From positions 11,369,001-11,433,000 of the forward strand of contig OX940866.1 in NCBI GenBank assembly GCA_954871525.1: 64,000 nucleotides of DNA, in the 5' to 3' direction. Shown in pieces: positions 1 through 12,260 of this stretch (positions are counted from its first letter, which is position 1; each line of letters starts with the position of its first letter). Both the position numbers and the translations under genes were made by a program. The notes beneath the pieces were generated by a model. The model made no database searches. It worked only from the letters and a program-made list of their open reading frames with translations, and was not told the origin of the DNA. Source of the stretch: Parietaria judaica (Eukaryota; Streptophyta; Magnoliopsida; Rosales; Urticaceae).

Positions 1-879
1 TCCGTTAGATATTTTTGGGTTTTCCGTCAGTTGACTGTTAGAGAGTTATATGTACACTTTTCGTATTTTTGACATACCTCACTCATTTTTTGTCCAAATT
101 TTATGCACGACTTATGGTTGGAAAGATAAGAGATATATCTACAACTTTAATGTTTTAAGTTTTGTAAAATCAGTTTTAAAAAAATACGAAATTTCAAGTA
201 CAACGTAAAACTGGACATTAGTTTAATGCAAAATATTTGTTTCGAGCAAATTTTAATATACTTAATGACTTTTTATGATGAAACGTAAAAGTAAAAAGTT
301 GTAGATAAATGTTTTATCTTTCCAACGGATGTTTATTTATAAATTTTGGATAAAAAACGAGTGAGTTATGCCAAAAATATGAAATATTATTTCACATCAC
401 ATATTTTATATTTTTGGCATAACTCACTCATTTTTTGTCCAAAATTTATAAATAAACAACCGTTGGAAAGATAAAAAGTTTATCTACAACTTTTTAGTTT
501 TACGTTTCATCATAAAAAGTCATTAAGTATATTAAAATTTGCTCGAAACAAATATTTTGCATTAAACTAATGTTCAGTTTTACGTTGTACTTGAAATTTC
601 GTATTTTTTTAAAACTGATTTTACAAAACTTAAAACATTAAAGTTGTAGATCTATCTCTTATCTTTCCAACCATAGGTCGTGCATAAAATTTGGACAAAA
701 AATGAGTGAGTTATGTCAAAAATACAAAAAGTGTACATATAACTCTCTAACGGTCAACTGACGGAAAACCCAAAAATATCTAACGGATCAAACATTGGGT
801 ACATTAGCCGCCAAAAATAAACATTGGGTATATAATCCGTAGAAAATCAAACATTGGGTACATTAGCCGCAGTTTACCC
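1..879. mobile_element. Long foldback (MULE-type) element, left end cut by window
   Basis: The two halves are inverted copies of each other, with the centre near 390-400. The right end runs into a terminal sequence ending in GTTTACCC at 879. A complete member of the same family lies at 48848-49833 and shows the full structure: about 490-bp arms and a 9-bp target duplication. This copy has lost its outermost left part to the window edge, so its left duplication cannot be checked; the right flank is TATATAAAA. No protein is encoded. By target-site size the family is a non-autonomous Mutator-type foldback element. Confidence 0.85.
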
Positions 880-1541
880 TATATAAAAATAAAAGTTATA
901 GAACCGATGAAAAATGTTCACATGTATCGCCACGTGGCTCAAATATATTGTAGGGCTTTTATGGTAAGAGTTCTTCGAGAGTTACATTCATTGATTGATT
1001 CACGATGTTATCAAATTTTAATATTTTGATCTCATTCGAAAATCTATAAACAAAAATGTCTTCGACTAAGTAATGTATTACTATAATAGTTTGATCTCAT
1101 CATTATAAATAATAGTAATGTAAATGTTTCATCATACCATATTTTACAAGAATAAATACGCCACATAATTTAAATATATAATGTCAATCTCTAAGGTCTC
1201 ACAAAATAATAAATATAATATATGGTTGATTTGCATACATGAATGAAAAAGTGGCTAATTAGGACCATATTTTTATTTTTGTTCTTTGTGGCTAACCAAT
1301 GAGATGATGACAGCACAGCAGTGACCATTTAGGGTTCATTGGATGAGGATGGATATTCCCTTTGATGACACTGACTTGTATTGTATGAGAAGAACACTCA
1401 TTTTCATGGCACTAATTCTTGTGGGGACTTTTCCATATCATTCATCATGTGATTATTTCATATATCTACATTCTTCATTCTATTTAAATTTCTTTACCAA
1501 TTCAATTTTAATGTCAAAGGTTAGGCCTCTTAATATATCAT
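880..1541. other. AT-rich intergenic sequence
   Basis: No gene, RNA gene or clear repeat is seen. The longest open stretch, near 1343-1567, has no recognisable domain and runs into the MITE that starts at 1542. Confidence 0.6.
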
Positions 1542-1889
1542 TGGAAAATAGCGATATAAGTACCTAAAGTCTTTGAAAAGTTGATATTAAGTTTTTTTTT
1601 TTTGGCGACAAAAGTTATCAAACTCCTATTTTGTTTATTCCGTCATATTTTCCTCTAGAGCCGCACCACATGTCACGTTTTTAAACCCATTAAATATACC
1701 ATTTAATTAAAAATTATATATTTAATGGGTTTAAAAACGTGACATGTGACGCGGTTTGGAGCGGAAACATGACGGAAGACACAAAATAAGAGTTTGACAA
1801 GTTTCACCACAAAAAAGAAAAAAGAAAAAAAAATAAGAGCTTAATGTCAACTTTTCAAAGACTTTGAGTACTTATGTCGTCATTTTCCC
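1542..1889. mobile_element. Foldback MITE with perfect 9-bp target duplication
   Basis: The element is an inverted repeat. The left arm starts near 1543 with GGAAAATAGCGATATAAG and the right arm ends at 1889 with GTCGTCATTTTCCC. A central palindrome lies around 1681-1745, with arms TGTCACGTTTTTAAACCCAT and its complement. The 9-bp sequence ATATATCAT occurs exactly on both sides (1533-1541 and 1890-1898). A 9-bp duplication is the hallmark of Mutator-type insertion. The terminal sequence and the internal 'CTTTGA..AGTACTTATG' arms are shared with the element at 52548-52968, so the two form one family. No coding capacity. Confidence 0.85.
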
Positions 1890-3018
1890 ATATATCATTA
1901 ACAACCCGGATATCAATACGAGATTGGACTGTAAATCTTAAATGGATATAAGTCTAATCGTGTCGAATATGATTAAACAATGGATGAACACGAGTTAAAC
2001 ACGATAATACGACGACTAAAGAAAAATATTTATTTTTACAAATTAAAAATATATATAATTACAAAATAAATAGTCAACGTTAAGTTAACATGGACGACAA
2101 TATTATTTTTCGGCAATAATTTCTACAATAAGAAGGTACTTAACCGAAAATTACACTCAATATTAAATACGTTAACATAGGTATTTTAATACTGATTGAT
2201 TATATGTTAAATTTATGTTTTTTAATCTTATTTTATGATCATTAATCTTGTTTGACAAAATACTAAAGTACTCCATGGTGTTCCATGCTCTATGAAATTA
2301 ACCTATAATTAAATGTATTAATGAGCATATGATATAGGTCGAGTCAGTTTTGGAGTTTATTAGGGTCCAAAATTATGACATAATCATAGTTGAAACAGGC
2401 CATAATTGATAATCCAATGCGCATGGTATAATAGTGTCGTTTATTTATTTTTTAAATATAAATAAAAAATAATGGGTGTCTTTTTTTTTTTTTCTGGTTC
2501 AAAAACATTAATCAAATGGTCAAATAAAAGTGCCCTATAAGCTATAACCCCAACTCCAAGTATACTTTATTTGGCTTATATGTGCCTATTGGAACTCTTA
2601 TGGAGACACTCAAGCACATCACAATTAGTTGTTCAAAGCTAACTATATTCAGAGTTCATGGGGTGGACCCAAACATTCTCTCACATAAAAAAAAAAAAAG
2701 AGAGAGAGTGAAATTATTTTTAATCCATCATTTTTTAATTTTGCACCAAACTTAAAATTGGATTTTTTTTATTAATCGGAATTTGAATGCAGGTTCCGGA
2801 AAATTTTGGTAGATATATGATGATATGAATTAATTTAATTTTTTTCAATTTAAATGAATGGGATCTACGTGCCTATCGTGTTTGGAATAATAATAAAAAA
2901 AAGACACGGGATTGAAATTCTGGTTCCGGCTATATTTAGAGCATGAGTTACTATATGAGTAAATGACACTAGGATTTATTTTGTACCATAATGAAGAAAC
3001 TACCATGCTTGAGAGAGG

Positions 3019-3021
<3 letters not shown>

Positions 3022-3055
<34 letters not shown>

Positions 3056-3068
3056 ATATATATATATA
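3022..3068. repeat. (TA)n microsatellite
   Basis: An almost pure TA dinucleotide run with a single C interruption near 3054, followed by an AAT/GA-rich tract. Confidence 0.9.
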
Positions 3069-3879
3069 AAAATAATAATAATAAGAGAGAGAGGGAATCT
3101 AAAGAACACTTTTTTTATTTCCCACTTGTGGAAATTCACATTATTTTAGGATCTAGTTTATGTTTAGATGATGATGAATGATGCACATACTTTTGCTAAT
3201 GTTCTTATTTCACTTTTGCAATATAATACTTAGATAAGCACATGGGGCTCAGAATTAAGCTATATACCTATTCACTTAAGATAGGCAAGCTTAGGCATGA
3301 GACCACATGTTTTCGTTTTCTTTTCTTTTTCTCAACTAATTAATTAATTACTTTTAATATCTTCTTCACCATTTCTTCTTCTCCTACTCTATCATGCACT
3401 TACATCTTTATTCCTTTTCTTGTGTTTTTGTGAATTTGCCTCAAAATAGAAAAAACATCATGGAATAAACAAGTATATATGTCATGGCTTTTAGTTTATT
3501 AAAGGGAGATGAATTAATAGAACATGGTGTAAAGAGGAATTGGTCCAATAGTGGATGACAAATCATGCATGGAATTAATAAATCAATATTAATAACATTA
3601 ATATATATTTTTTTTATTTCTTTCTGACAAATTCCTTGCTTGGTTTCATCACAAGACATTGCAGCCTAACAAAGTATATATATAATTCTTACAAGGTCCA
3701 AGTTTTTTTGTGGGGTTTTAATTATTTTCAAAATAATTCATTCATTCACTCCAAATTAATGTTTTATTTGTATTAATTGATTGCCAAGATAATCTTAATG
3801 TGGCAGGCTTGACATGCCAACTCAAATAAACTAGTTTTTGACTCATATTCATTGTTTAGGACTCTAAAGACATGGATAC

Positions 3880-3881
<2 letters not shown>

Positions 3882-3919
<38 letters not shown>
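3882..3919. repeat. (TA)n microsatellite
   Basis: A pure AT/TA dinucleotide run followed by a short GA run. Confidence 0.9.
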
Positions 3920-3921
<2 letters not shown>

Positions 3922-4326
3922 CCACCTAATGAGAGAGAGAGAGTGGTATGATGTTTATATGCAATGAATACCAGATGTTTATTCCTTTGTATATTTGTAA
4001 GTTAATATATATGTGGTCCTTCCTATTATAGAAAGTATATATATATAGATGTTAGCTTCTTAACTTCACAACTACCCTCCAATTAATGAATTTAAAATCA
4101 TATCATATCATGTAAGCAATGTTTAGTGATTAATTAATGAGGTGTTAGTTTGGTGAGAGAGGCTAGAAGCTGACTAAGCAAAACCACAAAAACCAATAAG
4201 CTTTCATTTCTGGTGCAACTACTCCTACAAGTTGACTAAACAACTCACCTTTATTATTTCCAAAAAACAAAAACGATCTTTTATTATTTTTCATAAGGGC
4301 ATTTTTTAAATTTTAACATATTATGA

Positions 4327-4522
4327 TTTTTTTTTAATGAGTGGCATTATCGGTAAAGGTTACAATGCACTCTCGCATTACTAGATATATCGGTGTAAGA
4401 ACAGGTAGCACTATTGGCCAAATTTACATATGTAAAAAGTTGCGTATTTGCTTTTCATGAAGTTTGAACACGTGACTTCTTGAATATGTATGTAGTGTAG
4501 TTACCACTACGCCAAGCAAGTT
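4327..4522 (-). mobile_element. Degenerate tRNA-derived SINE-like copy
   Basis: This stretch is similar along its length to 7763-7969. Read on the minus strand it begins with a tRNA-like head (CTTGGCGTAGTGGTAAC, resembling a pol III A box), then a decayed B box around 4465-4485, and ends in a run of A. It is more diverged than the copy at 7763-7969, and no target duplication could be found. Confidence 0.55.
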
Positions 4523-5623
4523 CGGTTAATATATTATGAATCTTGAACCTTATATTTATACAAGTTCAAATACTTATACTTTAAAAGCACAAATTTCGAA
4601 TACTCAAAATCGAACAAGTTTAAAACTTCTTATCTTCTTATAAGCTCATCATATCATGCTAATTGCTTTTACCCCAACTTATAATCAAATTTGAAGAAAC
4701 AACCACACAAATTCTAGCATCATCACTTAAATATATTATTGTACATGAGAGAGAGAGAGAGAGAGTGGAGCTATAATTAGTTTAAAAAAATGATTACATC
4801 TTTTGTTTTACGTAGGTTTCTAATTTCTTTTTTCTTATTTAAGCTCATACTTAATATAGAAGAGAGATTGCTAAAAGTGGAATCTAAATTTAGAAAGATC
4901 AATTGGCTTTATTTCTTATTATTATTTTTCTTAAAAGTAAGAGTGCGCATTAGCTTGTACATTATACACATTTAACACAAATTTTAGATTAACAGCCCAT
5001 GCCAATCAATTGTTTTTATTACCTACTTTCAATGAATATCACCACTCTTGTATGCATGAAAAATGATTTTATGTCTTTTCAATAGGGTAATTATTGCATT
5101 TTTTTTAACATGTGTGGTTAAATTTAGTAACTTAAAATTATACTATTTTCAATTTTAAGTACTTATATTTATTTAGTACGTGTTTAAGAAGGGTAGCTTA
5201 TAAGTAATATATTACCAAAACTAATGATCATACATGCATTTGGCACATATAACTATATAATTAATACATTATCATACATGTAAGGAACAAATTCGATGTT
5301 GATTCGCACATGAATGTTAATCGAAGATTCTTGCTTAATCATATAGTAATTCACGAACGAGTTTTTTTATTTAGGGCACCAAAAAATGCATAAACTTTAT
5401 AAGTTTAAGTTTGATCATGAGCGAAAATATGGTTTAAATTGTCAAGCAAGCCCTCAATACAAAAATGATAAAAACAACATAATACTTTATTTTATTTTTG
5501 CAATACAATGTAAGCTTGATTTTGACGGCTAAGTTTGAAATTACAGGCCGTCAAAGTTATACCATACACGAGCGCCTAACCCTAAAAAAGACAAGGTGAT
5601 TATGTGTTTATTGGAGCTCATCA
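4523..5623. other. AT-rich intergenic sequence
   Basis: No gene is recognised. A short open frame at 4790-4975 is hydrophobic and AT-rich, with no family resemblance. A short GA repeat lies at about 4747-4766. Confidence 0.55.
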
Positions 5624-6690
5624 CACTACTAGAATAAGTAGTTTACACCAAGGTTTAAAATGCCGCTTGCCGATGTCGTTTCGCATTTTTCGTTTTACGG
5701 ATATATCGCTTGCCGATGGGTATGTCGATGGGCAAATGGTAAAAAAAGGGCATGCCGCATGCCGCATATACCGCATGGGCATACCGCATGCCGATTGGGT
5801 TTTCGATGGATATTTTGTAAAAAATATTTGAGTATTTAAGCAAGATATTTATATAGGTTCAAAACTACATATTTAATAAATACAAGACATAATTGTATAC
5901 AACAAAATACATTTGTAACTTAAATATGTAGGTGAAATGTATAATGTTAAGTCACTTTATTAGTTGAAGTGTATAATATTAAGTCAAATTATTATGTGAA
6001 GTGAATATGTATGTTAAGTGTGTAATATTAAGTGAATATGCATGTTAATTGTATATGTGTATGTTAACAAATTTAATATTATTTGAAGTGTATAATATTA
6101 AATGAATGAATATATATATATATATATATATATATTAAGTGTATATGTATGTTAGGTGAAGTTAATATGTATATTTGTATAATATTATTTGAAGTGTATA
6201 ATATTAAGTTAAATTATTAGGTGAAGTGTATGTTAAGTGTGAATGTGTGACATTAGCTCTTGTGCAAGTATAATTATTTTTGCCGAAAATTTAATTGGTA
6301 TTTTTGCCAAAATCTACCAAAAGTTTAACTTTTAGCGAAATTCCATCCATTTTTCGCACATTTTACACACAAAATCGAAAAACGAAATTCCATCCACTTG
6401 CCCATGCGAAAAATGCGAAAAATGGTAAAAATCCAGCGAAACGACAGGATTTTCGTTTCGCATACCTCCGAAAAACGAAAATCGGTCGAAATATCGACCG
6501 ATTTTCGCGAAATTTTACACCATGGTTTACACTACACAATTTAAACGACAGTAAAATTTTGTATGTCGTCTAAACTTAATTAAAACGACAGGCAAAAGCA
6601 TATTGTCGTTTAAACATGGATAAAACGATAGGCAAAACCGTGTTGTCGTCTAATAGAGTTTAAACGACAGGCAAAACTACTAACGTTTAA
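5624..6690. mobile_element. CACTA-like terminal fragment (host of nested hAT element)
   Basis: The sequence starts CACTACTAGAATAAG at 5624, which matches the conserved CACTA-superfamily terminus. After removal of the nested insertion at 5649-6524 it continues at 6533-6690 with repeated short units related to TTTAAACGACAGGCAAAAC in both orientations. Such subterminal arrays are typical of CACTA ends. The opposite terminus and a 3-bp target duplication were not found, so this is called a partial or decayed element. No transposase is visible. Confidence 0.6.
5649..6524. mobile_element. Nested hAT-type non-autonomous element
   Basis: The element is bounded by an exact 8-bp direct repeat, GTTTACAC, at 5641-5648 and 6525-6532. 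The ends are imperfect inverted repeats: CAAGGTTTAAAATG on the left, against the complement of the right end, CATGGTGTAAAATT (11 of 14 identical). An 8-bp duplication with short CA..G termini is the hAT signature. Inside are repeated GCATGCCGCAT-like units near 5740-5790, a TA microsatellite near 6110-6135, and a strong palindrome (CGGTCGA..TCGACCG) near 6483-6500. No transposase is encoded. Confidence 0.75.
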
Positions 6691-6691
6691 A

Positions 6692-7762
6692 ATCAATTCG
6701 AAATTATCTTAATGCCGCGGCACATAATCACCATATAAATCGAGACACATTATTGTACATGAAAATATGAAAACCAAAAGGAAAACAAAACGAACAAACA
6801 AAAAACGTAGAGAATCAGCAAACACTTTAAGGAAAAAAAATAATAAAAGATTAAAAAAACTTATCCTAAGCTTTTTGATAGGCAAGATATACTTGTTTAT
6901 CTCCTTTGTATGAAAACATCATGACTACCACCAACACTTAAAACTTACATTTAAAAACAAAACAAAACAAAAACAAATAGCTTCCAATATATAATACAGC
7001 AAAAAGAGTGCACTTTTTGGTTATTTTAGCAAAAAGATTTCCATTTCTTGTCGTTATTGTTGGCATTAGCTATTAATTAATAAATAATTTCAACCATAAA
7101 GTAGACTAAAATTTCAATTATTGGGTTAATTATCACTAATCTAAGTGATCAAGAAATTGTGGGCCAAACCAGCCGTAATTTGATAAGCCCTTGACACGTG
7201 TCAATACTCAATTGGTTTTAAAGTGGCGACCCCCCCCCCCCCCCCCCCCATTATATTATTTATGAACTTAAATGTCAAGAAACGAAAAGTTTATTTAAAT
7301 AAGATAAAACTCTCCATTTTCTGATTTATATATGTGTTTTTTTTTTTTTATATAAGCACTTTGTTTAATTAGTAATTATGTGCTTGTAATGAATATAATT
7401 GTGTCAAATTAAGGTGTCTTAATTGGTCAAGTCCATTTCCAATGACAAATGATATACTACGATAAGTTAGTTTAGTCTCCATAAATTTATTTTAAAAATA
7501 TTTGAAAAATAAGTCAATTACAACTCCCATTAAAAACTATAAATAGTGTTAAACCACTTAATTTTTTGCCATTGACTTTTTATAATTTCCCACATCTTTT
7601 ATCACCACCCATTATGAAGTTTCACGTTGGTGATGTCAATTTACTGATGTTTTGAGTGATCTATTGTCGAATTTTAGGGATTTTACGTGATAGCATTTTT
7701 TCGACTGTTAATCAACATAATCCTCATTAATCTTTTTTTTTTCTTTACCATTGTAAGTCGTA
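6692..7762. other. AT-rich intergenic sequence
   Basis: No gene is recognised. The notable item is the cytosine homopolymer at 7230-7249. The rest is A/T-rich with short poly-A and poly-T tracts. Confidence 0.6.
7230..7249. repeat. Poly-C run of about 20
   Basis: An uninterrupted cytosine homopolymer of about 20 bases in AT-rich sequence. Its exact length is prone to sequencing error. Confidence 0.9.
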
Positions 7763-7969
7763 ACTTTTTTTTTTTTTAATGGGGGTGGCACTATCGGCCA
7801 AGGTTATAATGCACTCTCGCATCACTAGATATATTCAGTGTTAGAACAGATGACACTGTTGGCCAAGTTTACATATATGTAAAGGGGCACTCATTTGAGT
7901 CTCATAGGGGTTTGAACCCGTGACTTCTTGAATAGAGGAGTAGTGGATTTACCACTAGGCCAAGCTTGC
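7763..7969 (-). mobile_element. tRNA-derived SINE
   Basis: On the minus strand the element starts near 7969 with a tRNA-like head. The A-box region is TGGCCTAGTGGTAA (7944-7960) and the B-box region GGGTTCAAACCCC (7908-7920), spaced as in a tRNA gene. A tRNA-unrelated body follows, and the element ends in a run of about 13 A (T on the plus strand at 7764-7777). This is the usual plan of plant SINEs. Similar but poorer copies lie at 4327-4522 and 8219-8289. A clean target duplication was not found because the 5' side abuts an ATT microsatellite. Confidence 0.7.
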
Positions 7970-8000
<31 letters not shown>

Positions 8001-8078
8001 GGATTGTTCTTCTATGCTTGCAGGTTTTGACAAAATTACGTAAAATGGGTTATATGTCGATTTCTCTTGCTTCACTAT

Positions 8079-8188
8079 TATATATGCCAGTAAATAAAAT
8101 GTAAAACAACCGAAGTTAGATATATTTACATTTTATATTTTATATATCTAACTTCGGTTGTTTTACATTTTATTTACTGGCATATATA
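8079..8188. repeat. Near-perfect 110-bp palindrome
   Basis: Two arms of about 46 bp (8079-8124 and 8143-8188) are perfect reverse complements by eye, separated by an 18-base AT-rich loop. An RNA transcribed through it would fold into a long hairpin. It may be a very small foldback MITE, but no target duplication could be confirmed. Confidence 0.85.
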
Positions 8189-8218
8189 TGGCTCAGAATA
8201 TACTTTGTCGATAACCAA

Positions 8219-8289
8219 GTTTAATTGACTTAGTGGTAACTCCACTACATTGGCCGATATATGGTGCCACTCATTCAAAAAAAAATATA
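8219..8289 (+). mobile_element. SINE fragment
   Basis: A short piece with the A-box-like head TTGACTTAGTGGTAACTCC, the body end GGTGCCACTCATTC, and a poly-A tail. It is related on the opposite strand to the SINE at 7763-7969. The middle part including the B box is missing. Confidence 0.5.
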
Positions 8290-9267
8290 TACTTTTTAGA
8301 TTTCTATTTTCATTGTTGTTTCGCGTTTAATTTACAACCATATATACAATATACTCTATGACTTAATACATGCATGTCTACTCTTCATGAGATCAGTGAT
8401 CAAAAGGACTTGTGTCGAAGAAGTATGAGTTTATTTATTACAATACACCGTATAGCGTATAGTTCAAGAGGCGTGGGCATCACGTCAAAACTCAATCATA
8501 CACATAATATATACCCATTTCACGTTATACATATACATACGCAAAAGTGTGTTTGTACATAAAACACATATATATGTATATATGCATTGGACCACTTACA
8601 CTTTATCCTCTCTAGATTCTTCCATCCCTTAACCACACTACGCAATTATACGTTCATCTTTTTCTCTTTCCAAAGGATATTCAAAAACCATGTAAGTTTA
8701 TACGTTTTCCATTTTTTCTCTTCTTAGAAAAATGATAAGAAGTGGACCTCTTTCTTGGTGACACCAACCAAACACATTTCTGAATTATTCACAACCAAAT
8801 AATAATAATAATAATTCTACTACGTGGTCGTCTATGAGGAAATGATACAACTTTGCATGAGTGGGGCCATCATTCGAGAGAAATCATAGAATATGTTGGA
8901 CAAATTGCAAGAATGATCTTATTTGGGATTTGGTAGAGGTTTATATCCTTGGTACTGTTCACATGTTTGGTTCATACCCTTCATTAAACGATGTGGGACC
9001 CTTTGCAGTTCGTTGGGCTCGATTTTCTCTCTCCTCTTATTTTATTATTTTTTCTCTCTCCTCCATTTTAATATTATTTCTTTCCCGCCATGTTTCTCTC
9101 TCTTCTGTTATTCGTCTTCTTCTTCGACTCCCCAATTGCCGAGAAACCCTACGCTCCCATTGTTTCTTCGCCGATTCACCGTATTCCTTCTCTTCATCTT
9201 CTGCGTTACACAGCCAACGATTAGCGAATCTTTCAGCTCGATTATATATCAAGAATTGATTCATTCG
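8290..9267. other. Intergenic sequence and probable left end of the MULE
   Basis: No coding domain is recognised. From about 9000 the base composition changes to a C/T-rich tract and then less AT-rich sequence that leads into the motif repeats at 9268. The element's left terminus probably lies between about 8990 and 9260, but no inverted repeat or 9-bp duplication could be found. Open frames here on both strands overlap one another and match no known family. Confidence 0.4.
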
Positions 9268-9709
9268 AAGGTTAGGCCAGTTTAATAAAGTAATCGTAAT
9301 ATTGTTTTCAATTTCTGGATAACACATAGCGGTATGAATATCTTATGTAACGGTACCGAAACTTGTAGGCCGGTTTTAGGTCTTACACTGTGAATCCTTA
9401 ATTATAAACTATAAACTAAGGTTAGCCAGTGTAATCAAGTAATTTTATTGTTGTTTTAAATTGCTGGATAAAATATAGCGGTATGAATATTTTGTGTAGC
9501 GCTACCGATATATGTAGGCCGAATTTAGCTCGTACTCTATGAGTATAAACTATAAATTAAGATTATCCGGTGTAATCAAGTAAATTTTATTGTTGTTTTC
9601 AATTTATGGATAAAGTTATAGCGGTATTAATATATTATGTAGCGGTACCGATATCTGCATGCCGAATTTAGGTCGTACTCTATGAATCCTTAAGTATAAA
9701 CTAAGTTGC
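9268..9709 (+). repeat. Three tandem ~145-bp repeats upstream of transposase
   Basis: Three consecutive units start at about 9268, 9419 and 9558, each with a GGTTAGCCAGTGTAATCAAG-like start, a central TATAGCGGTATGAATAT, and a following GTAGCGGTACCGATAT-type motif. The units differ by point changes. The AGCGGTA motif therefore sits twice per unit, just before the transposase start at 9801. Confidence 0.85.
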
Positions 9710-9800
9710 AAACATACCGTTACCGTATGCTATGATATAGTTGTATCCTATAAGCCTATAGCAATTTAATTTAAGATTGAAGTATTTTTTCGTTTGCGGG

Positions 9801-11938
9801 ATGGATTATTACCATTTGATTGTCAGTGTTGGCGGAAAGTGGATTTTCAATAGAGATTGTTACAAGTGGTTGTGGGAGGGAATAAGTGATACTCCAAATG
9901 TTGTTACCGTTTCAAAGTCTGCTTTGAACAACATTTTTGATTTGTAGGAGTTTTTATATAACAAGTTTGATATTGTCCGGCAATTTGATTTGAAGGTAAC
10001 TTATTACCCAGTTGATCACAGTACTCAGCCAATAGCCATTGCAGATGAACCTGACTTCGAATCATATATCCGGACACCAGATAGACCGTCAAGGTTGAAA
10101 CAATTGTACGTCGAGCTAGTGAAAAAGGTATCTCCTGAAGTAGGTACCGAACAAACAACATTTATGCAAGAAGAGTACCGGGTGCGGCATGTCGACGTAC
10201 CGGATGTTGTTTCGTCCCCGGATGCAGAAGGTGTGATACTGTCGCCATTGAGAGGGTGTTCTAATAACTTTGCGGGATCCTCTACTTTTCCTATCGGTTA
10301 TGAGTCGGGGGAAGTTTGCATCAAAGGCTGAGTTGAGAAGTGTTGTGTCCGAGGGTGCTGCAGGACGCTTCGGAGTGAAGTTGATAAAGTCGGACAAGAA
10401 ATTATACGTAGTCAAATGCCTCGATGAGACAAGCGGTTGGAGTTTACGTGCAGCGCTAGGGGCAGAGGGGACGTTTAGAATACGTACATATCACAGCGTC
10501 CACACTTGTTCCGTCGACGCACGACAAGGTTTACGCCGGGCCACTTCGTCGTTCGTTTGCGATGAGATCATAAGCAGATAAAGTGACCAAAATATGGAAA
10601 TACCGGACTCGAATGAAATTCGGAGGCATATGGCAAATAAGGGTTACAAAATCAGTTACTGGATGGCTACGAGTGGAAGAGACTTGCCGAATACAAGATT
10701 AGAGGTACCCCTGGCCAGAATTTCGCGTTGTTACCGGCGTTTTTTTTTATGGTTGAAAATCAAAACCCGGGTTCCTTGACCTCAATAAAATGTAACCTAG
10801 AAGAGGCTTTTGAGTATTGTTTCGTGGCATTATACACGTCGATTCAAGGATTCAAAAGTATGAGGAAGGTTATTTCGATCCCGCACATCGCATGAGTGAC
10901 GAGTACCAAAGTACCTTACTAGTGGCAAGCGCTGATGTCAATCACACAGTTTTTCAACTCGCTTTTGGTATTTTATTTTCGGAGCGGATCGAATCAAATC
11001 GTGGGAACAGTTTTTAGAAGATCTGAAAGCAGCGATTCCGGAAACAAGTGAGTTGGTCATCGTAACGGATAATTGCGGACCTATCAAGAATACGTGCAGA
11101 AAGGTGTATCGGTTGGAAACTCATGGATTCTGTCCTTATCTCATCCAACTACACTTGCAAGGCAAGTTTAAAGCGAAGAGATTAGTCAATAAGTTTTGGG
11201 GAATTGGCGACGGTATATACCCGGGCTAAATTCGATAGAAATTGGGGCAAGTTACAACAAAGGTATCCTTTAGTTGCGAATTATCTCGATGAAAATCTTG
11301 AGAGCATAAATCGATGGGCGAGGGCGTACTACTTGGAGAAAAGGTATGACATAATAACTTCACACGGTGATAAACACATGCATGATTTTATGGAGATAGC
11401 TAGAGAATATCCTATTCTTACCCTGTTACATGAGTGTTTGAAGATGGTAGCCGCAAGGATAAAAAAATATCATGAACATAGTACAGAATGTGCTAACCGA
11501 TCGTCCTCTTTAGTCACTCCGAACACTGAGCATAAGCTTCGAGAGAACATGAAAGCGTCTGAGAAAATGTTGGCCACTAAAGGTTTCGAACAATCGTGGG
11601 AAGTGAGGAGTAGAGGAGAGTTTAAGGTGGTAGATCTTGTAGGCAAGACGTGCTCGTGCAACAAATTTAACTTCGATGGGTACCCATGTGCGCATGCCAT
11701 CAGCGCAATCACCAGTGCAGGGAAAAAACATTAACGATTTCTGTCATGCTTTCTACAGTTTCAACCACTGGTGGCTTTCGTATTCTTCGCCCGTAAATCT
11801 TATCGCGCTTAATGACGATTGGAAGATACCTGCTTCTGTTACTGCTAATTTTTTGAAGATTGAACCGCCTAGGAGCAAAAAAAAAAAGGAGGAAACAAGA
11901 GGAAAAGACTACCAAGGAGAGTGACGGAAGTATGAGCT
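9801..11938 (+). pseudogene. MULE transposase pseudogene
   Basis: Parts of a Mutator-like transposase follow in order but in shifting frames. First is an N-terminal region from ATG 9801, with a stop after 47 codons (about 9945). Next is a MuDR-type DNA-binding region at about 10300-10570, with conserved VKC, W-LRA and HTC elements. A remnant of the DDE core follows at about 10780-11200, including LLVASADVNHTVFQLAFGI, then VIVTDNCGPI and QLHLQGKFKAKR. Last is an intact stretch at 11204-11734 with a WARAYYLEKRYD segment and a C-terminal SWIM zinc finger (CSCNKF...CAHAI). A lysine-rich tail follows another frame change. In live elements the protein cuts and inserts transposon ends in the nucleus. 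At least four frame or stop lesions make this copy non-functional. Confidence 0.85.
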
Positions 11939-11989
11939 GCATATGTAATTTATTATTTATAAGCAGAGGGACATGTACGTTTAAATTTA

Positions 11990-12260
11990 TTACATCGTCT
12001 TAGTACATACCGCTAGACGTTTTACGTAAGCGGTACGTACAGCTATATCTAATTTAATATCAATATATATTTATTACATGCGGTACGTACTGCTAAATGT
12101 TTTACGCACCGCTAGACGTTTTACGTAAGCGGTACGTACCGCTAGAAATATGTTTGAAAGCGGAATATATATCAATCTCACAAAAGCAAGATTCTATTCG
12201 TCTTGTTACATACCGCTAGACGTCATTGGTAAGTACCGTTATATCTAACTATTTTGTTTT
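11990..12260. repeat. AGCGGTA motif cluster downstream of transposase
   Basis: Repeated CATACCGCTAGACGTTTTACGT-like units (the motif in inverse orientation) alternate with AAGCGGTACGTAC, so that many sites form local inverted pairs. About eight motif or near-motif sites fall within 270 bp. It lies directly after the transposase tail. Confidence 0.8.

Larger units (their letters stand above)
1899..4326. other. AT-rich intergenic sequence with microsatellites
   Basis: No convincing gene is present. Open frames here are short and rich in simple sequence. The stretch contains TA repeats at 3022-3068 and 3882-3919 and short GA runs near 2700, 3085 and 3930. No recognisable domain, tRNA or conserved RNA is seen on either strand. 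Confidence 0.6.

Noticed and set aside
9037..9327. Arg/Glu-rich frame on - and two overlapping frames on + near 8861-9285
   Set aside because: All three overlap in C/T-rich sequence at the probable MULE end and show no domain; it is more likely an untranslated leader or promoter.
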